Below, in pieces: positions 1 to 6,222 of a stretch of DNA of 9,135 bases (positions within the stretch are counted from its first letter, which is position 1; every line of letters starts with the position of its first letter). The DNA is from DATJUF01 sp035524095 (GTDB taxonomy: Bacteria; Desulfobacterota; Binatia; Binatales; Binataceae), in NCBI GenBank assembly GCA_035524095.1, contig DATKPK010000227.1:1-9135 (forward strand), read 5' to 3'. Position numbers and translations under genes: made by a program. The notes beneath the pieces were generated by a model that worked only from the letters and a program-made list of their open reading frames with translations, did no database searches and was not told where the DNA came from.

Positions 1-100
1 AAGGCCAGGGCCACGCCCTTGATTTGGCTGGCATGCGGCCATTACGTTTCATCAGATCACCGGCATACTCGTGCAGGACCTCGGCATCGTGGCTGGTCAT
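1..100 (-). CDS. Unidentified protein, N-terminal fragment
   Basis: The gene runs off the left edge, so only its first 33 codons are visible. They start at ATG 100-98 and begin MTSHDAEVLHEYAGDLM, followed by a basic stretch (KRNGRMPAKSR). The start is supported by a purine-rich ribosome binding site (GGGAG) seven bases upstream on the minus strand and by the inverted repeat at 131-160, which sits where an operator would be expected. I do not recognise the family. The short acidic-then-basic N-terminus shows no signal peptide or membrane segment. Start and strand are reasonably sure; function is unknown. Confidence 0.5.
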   Translation of the reverse strand, partial: MTSHDAEVLHEYAGDLMKRNGRMPAKSRAWPWP

Positions 101-130
101 GGATGGACTCCCTCCCCCTCTGCCTGATTC

Positions 131-160
131 AATATAACATAATGTCCTTTATGTTATATT
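131..160. promoter_or_regulatory. Perfect 12-bp inverted repeat, candidate operator
   Basis: Arms AATATAACATAA (131-142) and TTATGTTATATT (149-160) are exact reverse complements separated by six bases. This AT-rich block lies in GC-richer DNA, 31 bases upstream of the minus-strand start at 100. The arm next to the gene contains TATATT, a plausible -10, but no good -35 is visible. Placement and symmetry suggest a repressor operator; the binding protein is unknown. There is no T tract placement that would make it a terminator for a known gene. Confidence 0.55.
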
Positions 161-492
161 GGTGAAGCGAGAAGGGGGGTCGGTGCAACGGCGCTCAAGG
201 CCCTCTGATACTCGACGCGCGTGGCGCGCTGGATTTGCTGGAACCAAGCTAATTTCCCATAAATTCACTTGTTCAATTTACATGTTTGCAGTTCCATCGG
301 ACTGTGTTAACAGATGCTTTTGATGGCTAGATGCTCGCAAAGAGACTGCGGGTACGGCTTTGAGACATACAGACCTTCATCAGGGGTTCTGCGGCATTCT
401 CTTTGGGAGTGAGCGCATAAGGCTGGCCGGGCGACCGGCCCAATAGCCTCCGCATTTTCCTCGCCGGAGTATATACGGGAGACGGAAGCGGT
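161..492. other. Intergenic region, no gene seen
   Basis: About 330 bases with no supported gene; the short minus-strand frames here have no ribosome binding site or family resemblance. A GC-rich hairpin lies at 425-440 (GGCCGG, loop gcga, CCGGCC) without a T run, about 50 bases before the next start. It could be in the leader of the DUF1329 gene. No convincing -35/-10 pair was found. Confidence 0.5.
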
Positions 493-1896
493 ATGGGAAC
501 TCACGATGTAGTAACACGTCGGCAAGCGCAATCATCACAACTGCTAGCCTCTGGAAATTTGACCTTAAGCGGCCGGACGCGTTGCCCGGGATTGTGGCTA
601 TGGGGAGCTCTGGCGATCGCTGGACTCGCCTTCGGGCTGATGCCCGTGCGGGCATCAGCCGATTGCACCGTCACGCCCGGGACCATAATCACCAAGGCCA
701 ACTGGCAGCAGTACAAGGACTGCTTCTCGGATGGGGTGCAAGTCCTTTGGAATGGCAACGAATTCTGGAAGATGCCGGACGACGTTGAGATTCACGTCGG
801 CCCGCAGCATCAATGGTCGTTGCCCAAGCCCTACGTGGAGGCCACGGAAAAGTACGGCGCTCAGACGCAATTGGTCAAGCAGTCTGACGGCACCGTTAGG
901 TTGCAGAATTATGTAGCTGGAATACCCTTTCCAAATCCGACCGGACCGGACAAGGGCACGGAGATCATGGCGAACGTAACGTATCGCATGCAGGGTTACA
1001 TGGTTGCAGTCTTCGTCAACTTAAAGAATGAAGGGGCCTTTTACACCAAGGACCGGTTTGGCAACTATTCGGCAGAAATCGTCGATGCGCTTTACCGTCA
1101 GCTCGCGTACAACTGGGAATCCGACCAAGGGGTTCCGCAGACCGACCCCGATGCTGGAGGAGCCTGGTATTCCGAATGGATAATGGTCGAGCAGCCGGAG
1201 CAGTCCCGCTACACGGCGGTGCTCACCCTGTTCTGGCAGGACAACCTTAAGGACGAAGATGACTATGCCTTCGTTCCCGCTTTGCGGCGGACGCTGCGGC
1301 TGTCATCGACGGCGCGTTGTGCACCATTGCTGGGCAGCGACATGGTTAAGGACGATCAGCGCGTCGGTTGGAACGGGGGAGTGGGCAAGTTCGAGGGGAC
1401 ATGGCTGCGCGATCAGAAGATTTTGACACTCATGGATATGAACCCCAAGGCGGCTGGGACTTTCCCGGGTGAATACGATGGGATGCTCGGCTGGCCGAAA
1501 CCGTCATGGGGAAATTGGGAGACACGCGACGCTTCCGTGGTGGATGTCAGGCGGATTCCGTCAATGGCGGGCGGATATTGCTATGGCAAACGGATTGACT
1601 ACGTCGATAAGCAGTATTACGGCAATATCGCTGAGGATATTTACGACAGCAACATGAAGTTATGGAAGGTCGTTTGGACTGGCAGCACGCCGGCCCAACT
1701 CGACAATTACGGCGAACAGCCCGGGGCTTGTGGGATCGTCGAGACTTATTGGGATGTCCAGAACGACCATGTGAGTTATATCACGAGCTTCAATCCGGGC
1801 GGAGCCTGCTCGCTCTACGACAGCGCGGTGCCCGCGGAATATCACAACGTAACTAAATACTCGTCGCCAGGAGGATTAATGCAGATTATGCGGTGA
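493..1896 (+). CDS. DUF1329 family envelope protein
   Basis: A 467-residue protein that matches the DUF1329 family (PF07044), proteins with a lipoprotein-localisation-like fold found in the cell envelope of Gram-negative bacteria. Visible family signatures are VRLQNYVAGIPFPNP at 135-149, and VPALRRTLRLSS (261-272) followed by LLGSDMVKDD (279-288). An N-terminal signal peptide is likely: hydrophobic core about 34-50 and an ASA/D cleavage site after residue 56. The n-region is unusually long (about 33 residues), so the true start could be downstream, for example the TTG at Leu34, but GGAGACGG lies just before ATG 493. Family members are often encoded next to a DUF1302 outer-membrane protein and an RND/MMPL transporter; neither is here. 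No biochemical role can be assigned. Family call is firm. Confidence 0.85.
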   Translation: MGTHDVVTRRQAQSSQLLASGNLTLSGRTRCPGLWLWGALAIAGLAFGLMPVRASADCTVTPGTIITKANWQQYKDCFSDGVQVLWNGNEFWKMPDDVEIHVGPQHQWSLPKPYVEATEKYGAQTQLVKQSDGTVRLQNYVAGIPFPNPTGPDKGTEIMANVTYRMQGYMVAVFVNLKNEGAFYTKDRFGNYSAEIVDALYRQLAYNWESDQGVPQTDPDAGGAWYSEWIMVEQPEQSRYTAVLTLFWQDNLKDEDDYAFVPALRRTLRLSSTARCAPLLGSDMVKDDQRVGWNGGVGKFEGTWLRDQKILTLMDMNPKAAGTFPGEYDGMLGWPKPSWGNWETRDASVVDVRRIPSMAGGYCYGKRIDYVDKQYYGNIAEDIYDSNMKLWKVVWTGSTPAQLDNYGEQPGACGIVETYWDVQNDHVSYITSFNPGGACSLYDSAVPAEYHNVTKYSSPGGLMQIMR

Positions 1897-1925
1897 CGAA
1901 CTAGCCGGGTAGCCTCAACCAACAA

Positions 1926-1954
1926 GGGCGGTGGCGCCAGGAGCGCTGCCGCCC
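1926..1954 (+). terminator. Strong GC hairpin after DUF1329 gene
   Basis: GGGCGGTGGCGC (1926-1937) pairs with GCGCTGCCGCCC (1943-1954) through 12 positions, two of them G-U, with a five-base loop CAGGA. It begins 30 bases after the DUF1329 stop codon. The following bases are TCTGTC rather than a T run, so it is a hairpin that may end or stabilise the transcript, not a canonical intrinsic terminator. Confidence 0.45.
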
Positions 1955-1990
1955 TCTGTCAGACCGATGGCGCGATCTAGCCGTGCCACC

Positions 1991-2119
1991 GGAAAATTGT
2001 CTGGAATCGTTAACACGCTGGAGAAACAGTCAGCAGAGTATCCGAATCAGTCATGCCGGCAGCTCTGTTTCGTGTGGCGAAACCACGATGTGTACAACGT
2101 TGATTTAGACCGCAGCTAT
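1991..2119 (+). pseudogene. higB: HigB-like toxin remnant
   Basis: The translated stretch contains GIVNTLEKQS and CRQLCFVWRNHDVYNVDLD, which align by eye with the C-terminal half of HigB/RelE-family mRNA interferases (typical ...WRICFVWRNGDAYDVEIVDYH). Only about 43 of the usual 90 or so residues remain. The N-terminal half is missing, and the usual stop before higA has been lost, so the frame runs on into higA. It lies directly upstream of a higA remnant in the normal higB-higA order. It should encode no working toxin. The resemblance is moderate; the gene order raises confidence. Confidence 0.6.
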
Positions 2120-2155
2120 GCTCTTGGAAATCTGGTAGCTGAAACAGAGAGTGGC

Positions 2156-2420
2156 TTGCTACCGCCCATTCATCCTGGCGATATCCTGTTGCAGGATTTC
2201 ACGAGACCGCACCTGATTAGCACGAGTGAACTCGCCTTGGCGATGCGCTTGCCGCCGACTCAGATTGATGCCGTCATTCATGGGACACTTGGTATCACCG
2301 CTCACGTGGCCTTTGGGCTGGGATCCTTTTTTTGGTACCACATCAGAGCTGTGGCTGAACTTGCAGCGCGACTACGATTTGCAAGTTGCCGAAACCGCCA
2401 AGCTCGCCGCGATCGACTGA
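2156..2420 (+). pseudogene. higA: HigA-type antitoxin, frameshifted
   Basis: From TTG 2156 the translation begins LPPIHPGDILLQDF, the standard opening of HigA antitoxins (XRE-type helix-turn-helix, which bind HigB and repress their own promoter). The helix-turn-helix region ISTSELALAMRLPPTQIDAV follows. At the run of seven T (2327-2333) the frame breaks: the homology continues one frame over as FFGTTSELWLNLQRDYDLQ and ends at TGA 2418-2420. Removing one T restores an 87-residue HigA-length protein. TTG replaces the expected ATG, another possible sign of decay although TTG can initiate. The frameshift could also be a sequencing error in the homopolymer. As written, the product loses its conserved C-terminal part. 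Confidence 0.8.
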
Positions 2421-2779
2421 GATGTCGATACGCGACCAGCTGATGACTAAGTCTTGTTACTCAGGGGACGTCTGGTCCACGTCTCAGCCGTACGTGCGCC
2501 TCCAGGGTAATTACTATAATAGACAAACCGATTCCTGGATGTGACAGGATAATCCCTGGACCCATATTCAGTTTATCGTGCAATACTCCGCGCTTTGCCG
2601 CGAAGCTCAGGCGCGCAGAGGCAGCGGAGACTCTGGTGATCTGACATGCTTCCCACGATACGCGATGCTGCTCTCGCAGCGTTTCTGCGGGCCATGGCCG
2701 ATGGGCACCGTGTCAATATCAGTACGTTGGACGTGCACCTCAAGGACGCCGCCCGATGCAATTAGGCGGTCCTCTCAAC
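2421..2779. other. Intergenic region with a doubtful 39-codon ORF
   Basis: About 360 bases without a recognisable gene. A plus-strand frame at 2646-2765 (MLPTIRDAALAAF...) has no clear ribosome binding site and no family I recognise; it may be a remnant. A perfect TATAAT at 2515-2520 lacks a matching -35 (ACGTGC at 17-bp spacing). The region probably reflects decayed accessory DNA between the HigBA remnant and the convergently oriented VOC gene. Confidence 0.35.
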
Positions 2780-3472
2780 TTACGTTAAACGCTGCAGCAG
2801 CTCGATTAGATTCCCATCCGGATCGCGCACTTCGGCCGCCCGCGCGTGGTTGCCAAAATTCTCCGGGGCTAATGCAATGCTCGCACCCGCCTCCGTCATT
2901 ACCTTGAAAGCGGTGTCACAGTCCTTCACCAGAATCGTGACGTAGCGAAAACCGATTCCCGCGATCGTATTCACCACTTCCTCTAAATTCGCCAGCGGAG
3001 CCGCCTTCATTTGTTTGGCTAGTGGATGGCGAAACGTCGCGAAGATCGTCTCGCCGATTTTGTAACGGTTGTGGCCGATATCTGTTCCACCCGCCGCTTG
3101 GTAAAATGCGCCGAAGCGATTGACGTCGCTGACTCCGATGCGCACTTCGACTTGATTCACGTCGTCGCGGCCGGGGGGCACGAGTACAATCGAGTTGCCG
3201 TCGGGGTCGTGCAATGCCTCAGGCTGCGAGAAAAGATTCGATGCTATGATCAGGCTTTCGTAACCCCCTGGGTGGCGCCGGGGCAACGGGTCTCGAGCCT
3301 CATTCAATTTGATAAAAGATCCGTTCGCGATGTAACGATGCTGCTTGAAGCCGTCGCTAATCGGCAATTCCGACTCGAATGCCAGCTTCACCGTCCCCGC
3401 ATAGAACGCCTTCATGGCTTCGATTCGGTTGGTGAAGAGGCCGATATCGATTTGCGGTCGGTTGAGCTCCAT
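2780..3472 (-). CDS. Two-domain VOC (glyoxalase-fold) protein
   Basis: A 230-residue protein with two tandem vicinal-oxygen-chelate modules, a superfamily that includes glyoxalase I, extradiol dioxygenases and bleomycin-resistance proteins. Module 1 (about 5-100) contains IDIGLFTNRIEAMKAFY and ends HDPDGNSIVLV (88-98). Module 2 (about 107-228) contains VEVRIGVSDVNRFGAFY and ends RDPDGNLIELL (216-226). The DPDGN turn and the following Glu or equivalent at the end of each module are the family hallmark. The first module has Val rather than Glu after the turn (SIVLV), so metal binding may involve only some of the usual ligands. ATG 3472 is chosen over an upstream in-frame start at 3550 because GGGAGG lies seven bases before it and the VOC homology begins within ten residues. 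Substrate is unknown. It stands alone on the minus strand. Confidence 0.8.
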   Translation of the reverse strand: MELNRPQIDIGLFTNRIEAMKAFYAGTVKLAFESELPISDGFKQHRYIANGSFIKLNEARDPLPRRHPGGYESLIIASNLFSQPEALHDPDGNSIVLVPPGRDDVNQVEVRIGVSDVNRFGAFYQAAGGTDIGHNRYKIGETIFATFRHPLAKQMKAAPLANLEEVVNTIAGIGFRYVTILVKDCDTAFKVMTEAGASIALAPENFGNHARAAEVRDPDGNLIELLQRLT

Positions 3473-3504
3473 GAGCGTGCCTCCCGATCTAACGACCCAC
3501 CACG

Positions 3505-3534
3505 CTTGTAGCCGTCTGGACCACTCCGGGTCAA
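3505..3534 (-). promoter_or_regulatory. Possible promoter of the VOC gene
   Basis: On the minus strand TTGACC (3534-3529) is followed after 18 bases by TACAAG (3510-3505), 33 bases before the ATG at 3472. The -35 is good, the -10 is poor, so this is a suggestion only. Confidence 0.3.
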
Positions 3535-3576
3535 TCGCCGCGCGGGCCAACCGATACTACCGCATCAACAGGCTTA

Positions 3577-3602
3577 TTGAGTCCTGCTGAAGATAGTGAC
3601 AA
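3577..3602 (+). repeat. IS630 left terminal inverted repeat
   Basis: Begins TTGAGTCCTGC and ends ATAGTGACAA, with five divergent bases between (3588-3592). It matches the reverse complement of 4418-4443 at 21 of 26 positions. It is preceded by TA at 3575-3576. Confidence 0.85.
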
Positions 3603-3631
3603 GCGTACGGGATTTTGCTAATGTACAGGGC

Positions 3632-4159
3632 ATGGGTAATCCAGCGGGTGTGCGGCGGGACTTCGCTGCCTTGGAGCAGCGGCGGATGGAGGCGGCGCGA
3701 TTACTTAAAGAGGGACTCAGCCAGTCCGAGGTCGCGCGCGAGTTGGGCGTGCACCGCCAGTCGGTCAGCCGCTGGGCACGCGAGCTTGAGCAATCGGGGG
3801 TGCGGGGCTTGCGCAAGGCCAGGCACACCGGACGGACGGCCAAGCTCAGCCCGGCCCAGTTGCGCGATCTTGAGCGTGCGCTTAAGCGCGGTCCCGAAGC
3901 GTTCGGATTTGCCACCGGGCTGTGGACCGCGGGCCGCGTGCGCCAGCTCATCGAAGACCGGACCGGCGTGCACTACCACGAGGACCACGTCTGGCGCATC
4001 CTGCGCAAGCTGGGTTGGACCTGCCAGCGTCCTACAGGTCGGGTGCTGGAGCGCGACGAGCAGGCGATTCGGCACTGGAAGAAAGTGGAATGGCCGCGAA
4101 TTAAAAAAAAGCCCGCTGCGAGCGGCGTACCATCATCTTCGTCGACGAAAGCGGACTGA
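3632..4159 (+). CDS. IS630 transposase, OrfA (DNA-binding part)
   Basis: A 175-residue product beginning MGNPAGVRRDF, the usual opening of this IS630 subgroup; a GTG at 3596 in the same frame lies inside the terminal repeat and is less likely. A helix-turn-helix (SQSEVARELGVHRQSVSRWA, about residues 30-49) is followed by a second winged-helix domain (about 70-140, including FATGLWTAGRVRQLI and HVWRILRKLGW). These domains bind the terminal inverted repeats. If no frameshift occurs, translation continues past the AAAAAAAAG tract into a short serine-rich tail and stops at 4159. The orfA-only product can bind the ends but lacks the catalytic residues; in other IS families such proteins act as inhibitors, which is only an inference here. 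Confidence 0.8.
   Translation: MGNPAGVRRDFAALEQRRMEAARLLKEGLSQSEVARELGVHRQSVSRWARELEQSGVRGLRKARHTGRTAKLSPAQLRDLERALKRGPEAFGFATGLWTAGRVRQLIEDRTGVHYHEDHVWRILRKLGWTCQRPTGRVLERDEQAIRHWKKVEWPRIKKKPAASGVPSSSSTKAD
4105..4111 (+). promoter_or_regulatory. A_AAA_AAG -1 programmed frameshift site
   Basis: Within the eight-A run at 4103-4110, the heptamer A AAA AAG is in phase with orfA codons (AAA 4106-4108, AAG 4109-4111). Slipping back one base moves the ribosome into the frame of IIFVDESGLSERPHRV, the start of the DDE catalytic domain. A AAA AAG is an efficient slippery sequence in bacteria, and programmed frameshifting is known in several IS families. The exact phase makes this more likely than a chance mutation. 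Confidence 0.7.
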
Positions 4160-4429
4160 GCGAACGGCCGCACCGGGTCCGGACCTGGGCGCCGCGCGGG
4201 CAGACGCCGGTGCTTTCGTGCGCAGCAGGGCCGGCTCGCCATCGCGCGGTTGCCCGCTTACGCGCCGGAAGTCAATCCAGCGGAATACATCTGGGGCTAC
4301 TGGAAACATCACGAGCTGCCCAACTTCTGCCCGCGCGATTTCGGCCAGCTCAGCTCTCAAGCGCGCCGTGCGCTGCGCCGTATGCGCCTCGTGCGCTCGT
4401 CTTGGCGTCAAGCAGAATTGTCACTATGA
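4111..4429 (+). pseudogene. IS630 transposase catalytic domain (OrfB), truncated
   Basis: After the frameshift the frame reads ARCERRTIIFVDESGLSERP, containing the first catalytic Asp (FVDES), up to RGQTPVL at about 4213. It then jumps out of frame to the conserved C-terminal part, which resumes at about 4223 one frame over: QQGRLAIARLPAYAPEVNPA, then EYIWGYWKHHELPNF and QAELSL, ending at TGA 4427-4429. The piece holding the second catalytic Asp (usually in a WDGLPSH-like motif) is gone. The third acidic residue in NPAEYIW is present but out of frame. The DDE triad is therefore incomplete and the transposase should be inactive. Confidence 0.8.
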
Positions 4430-4443
4430 TATGCAGGACTCAA
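4418..4443 (-). repeat. IS630 right terminal inverted repeat
   Basis: Begins TTGTCACTAT and ends GCAGGACTCAA. It is complementary to the left repeat at 21 of 26 positions and is followed by TA at 4444-4445. The transposase stop codon lies within it, as is common for compact IS elements. Confidence 0.85.
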
Positions 4444-4601
4444 TAATACGAGCCGCACCTTCTCGGAAAGCTCGAAAAATAACCGGCGGTCCCTCCTGCG
4501 CGTTGGCGCATTCCGCCGCTTCGGGTGTCATGGCAATATCGATGGCGAGGGCTGCCAACACCTCCAATTTTCAGACTTGGAAATCTGCAGGGGAAGATAG
4601 G

Positions 4602-5552
4602 ATGCCAGTATCACAACAATGCGACGGGACCGGAACCGATGACCTCTTGGCCTCTTGGAACGACGGCCCGACGAAGAAGTCTATCGTGGACTTCGTCGCG
4701 CGTGTCACGAAAGCAGGAGGCATAGACTATGTCGCGCCTGAAGAGCGTATCGCCACCTTTGACAATGACGGCACGCTGTGGTCCGAGCAGCCCTACTATT
4801 TTCAGCTCTCCTTCGCACTCGATCGGGTGAAGGCACTGGCACCGCAGCACCCGGAGTGGCGAAGCAAAGAGCTGTTCAAGTCGATTCTGGCGCGCGACCT
4901 AAAAGGGATCTTCGCGGGCGGCGAACATGCGCTTGTCGAGATTGTCGCCGCCACGCACTCCGGCTTGACGACCGACGAATTCGAAGCAGAAGTCCACGAT
5001 TGGCTAGCGACAACGCGTCATCCGAAAAGCAACAAATTATTTACCGAAATGGTGTTCCAGCCGATGCTGGAGTTGCTCGCCTATCTCCGGGCCAATGGCT
5101 TCAAGACCTTCATCGTCTCGGGCGGAGGCAATGAATTCATGCGAGCGTTCGCCGAGATTACCTACGGTGTGCCCCCTGAGCAGGTGATCGGCAGCAGCGT
5201 TAAAGTAAAGTTCGAGATGCGAAACGGCAAGCCGGTGTTGATCAAGCTTCCGGAGATCGACTTCATTAACGATAACGTCGGAAAACCCGCTGCTATCCAA
5301 AAGCATATTGGACGCCGCCCGATCGCATCGTTTGGTAATTCGGACGGGGACCTGGAGATGCTGCAATGGACGAGTGCCGGAAAGGGGGCGCGCTTCGCGT
5401 TGCTCATCCACCACACTGACGCAACGCGGGAATGGGCCTATGACAACTCGCCCATGGGGAAACTCGACAAGGCCCTCGACGAGGCTAATGCGAAGGGTTG
5501 GACGATTGTCGATATGGCGCGCGACTGGCGACAGGTCTTTCCCTTCGAATAA
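4602..5552 (+). CDS. HAD-superfamily hydrolase
   Basis: A 316-residue haloacid-dehalogenase-type phosphohydrolase, phosphoserine-phosphatase-like. All four motifs are present: motif I FDNDGTLW (53-60; Asp54 nucleophile and Asp56), motif II Ser173 in FIVSGGGNEF, motif III Lys228 in NDNVGKPAAI, and motif IV GNSDGD (245-250) for Mg2+ binding. Residues 59-150 form the helical cap. The substrate is unknown, but a phosphomonoester is expected. ATG 4602 is preceded by GGGGAAG; an in-frame ATG at 4530 would add 24 residues with poorer support. Homologues I recall often have a signal peptide just before the SWND segment; here there is instead a short polar N-terminus (MPVSQQCDGTG), suggesting a cytoplasmic product or a 5' end altered near the IS630 insertion. 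No partner gene is adjacent. Confidence 0.85.
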   Translation: MPVSQQCDGTGTDDLLASWNDGPTKKSIVDFVARVTKAGGIDYVAPEERIATFDNDGTLWSEQPYYFQLSFALDRVKALAPQHPEWRSKELFKSILARDLKGIFAGGEHALVEIVAATHSGLTTDEFEAEVHDWLATTRHPKSNKLFTEMVFQPMLELLAYLRANGFKTFIVSGGGNEFMRAFAEITYGVPPEQVIGSSVKVKFEMRNGKPVLIKLPEIDFINDNVGKPAAIQKHIGRRPIASFGNSDGDLEMLQWTSAGKGARFALLIHHTDATREWAYDNSPMGKLDKALDEANAKGWTIVDMARDWRQVFPFE

Positions 5553-6204
5553 AAGGCGGACCGTTGGCGGTTCGGAAGGCGGCTGACCGGCGCGCCGGAT
5601 AGGAATGCAAATGAGCCAATTCTGGCGAATAGAGACGCGGACTTTTTCAACATCATCGGTAACTTTCGCTGCTCAATGCCGACGCGATTCGCCGCCCGAT
5701 TATTCGTGTTGTTATCACCCCCATACGCTGTCCGCGCTGGGCCGAAACAACACATCAGGAGAGAGCAGACTGCTGAAACTATCGCCCAAGGTAGTGCGCG
5801 TACTCGACAGAATCGGCCCGCGGCAATTTCACTACGGATCGCGCCTGCGGACCATGACCGGTTGGCTTGATATTGATCGCTCGCGTAACGCGGATTGCGA
5901 GCGAATCGTACGAGCGTTCTTAGTATTCGCCGCGCCGGAGCGCCCTGCCCTGCCCCGATGCTCAGCGTCGGCAACTCAACCGCCCCCGTGTGTCCAATGA
6001 CCGTCAGCTGATCCATACCTCCTCTCAAATTGGGATCGTTGCTTTCAGAGACGGTCCGCATCGTAGTCGCGTTCCAGCGCTGATCGCGAGCCGTGTACAC
6101 CTCGATATCGTCGACCTTGCCGGCCATCGGAGCGTCGTAGCTGTGGAGCACGACGGATAGAGTGATCAGAAGAAGCAAAGAACCTAGCGGAGGAGTTACC
6201 CCCC
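5553..6204. other. About 650 bp without a convincing gene
   Basis: Long frames exist on both strands: minus 6178 down to 5438 (TTG start, 246 codons, running antisense into the HAD gene) and plus 5605-6000 (131 codons). Neither has a good ribosome binding site at its start or a family I recognise. The minus frame opens LLLITLSVVLHSYDAP, weakly signal-peptide-like, so an eroded secreted-protein gene is possible. A GC palindrome CCGGCGCGCCGG lies at about 5588-5599, just after the HAD stop, without a T run. Confidence 0.35.
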
Positions 6205-6222
6205 AAAAAGGCTACGCTAGCC
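6205..6222 (-). terminator. Intrinsic terminator overlapping GNAT stop codon
   Basis: On the minus strand GGCTA, a three-base loop, TAGCC and then TTTTT form a short hairpin with a U tract. The TAG stop codon of the GNAT gene lies inside the hairpin. The five-base-pair stem is short, so termination may be partial. It marks the end of the two-gene toxin-antitoxin operon. Confidence 0.55.

Larger units (their letters stand above)
3577..4443 (+). mobile_element. IS630-family insertion sequence, internally deleted
   Basis: The element is 867 bp between 26-bp imperfect terminal inverted repeats. It is flanked by TA on both sides (3575-3576 and 4444-4445), the target duplication typical of IS630/Tc1-mariner elements. 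It carries orfA, an in-phase -1 frameshift site and a truncated orfB. IS630 elements are usually about 1.0-1.3 kb; comparison with the family suggests roughly 240-270 bp is missing from the catalytic part. It cannot supply its own transposase, but with both ends present a related active copy could move it. It lies between the VOC gene and the HAD hydrolase, 158 bp upstream of the latter. Confidence 0.85.

Noticed and set aside
425..440. GC hairpin as an intrinsic terminator
   Set aside because: No T run follows on either strand and no gene ends beside it.
1931..2443. A single intact 170-residue protein covering the HigBA remnants
   Set aside because: Its start lies inside a strong hairpin with no ribosome binding site, and HigA homology switches frame at the T tract, so it is two broken genes read together.
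2515..2520. Consensus TATAAT promoter element
   Set aside because: No -35 match at suitable spacing and no gene downstream on that strand.
3026..3511. A 161-residue plus-strand ORF
   Set aside because: It is antisense to the VOC gene, whose two domains are clearly on the minus strand.
3615..4601. A plus-strand frame open from 3615 through to the HAD stop at 5552, apparently a 645-residue fusion protein
   Set aside because: The part before 4602 reads the IS630 transposase in the wrong frame and is low-complexity Ser/Arg sequence; HAD homology starts after the well-supported ATG at 4602.
5438..6178. A 246-residue minus-strand protein
   Set aside because: TTG start, no ribosome binding site, last part antisense to the HAD gene, and no recognisable domain.
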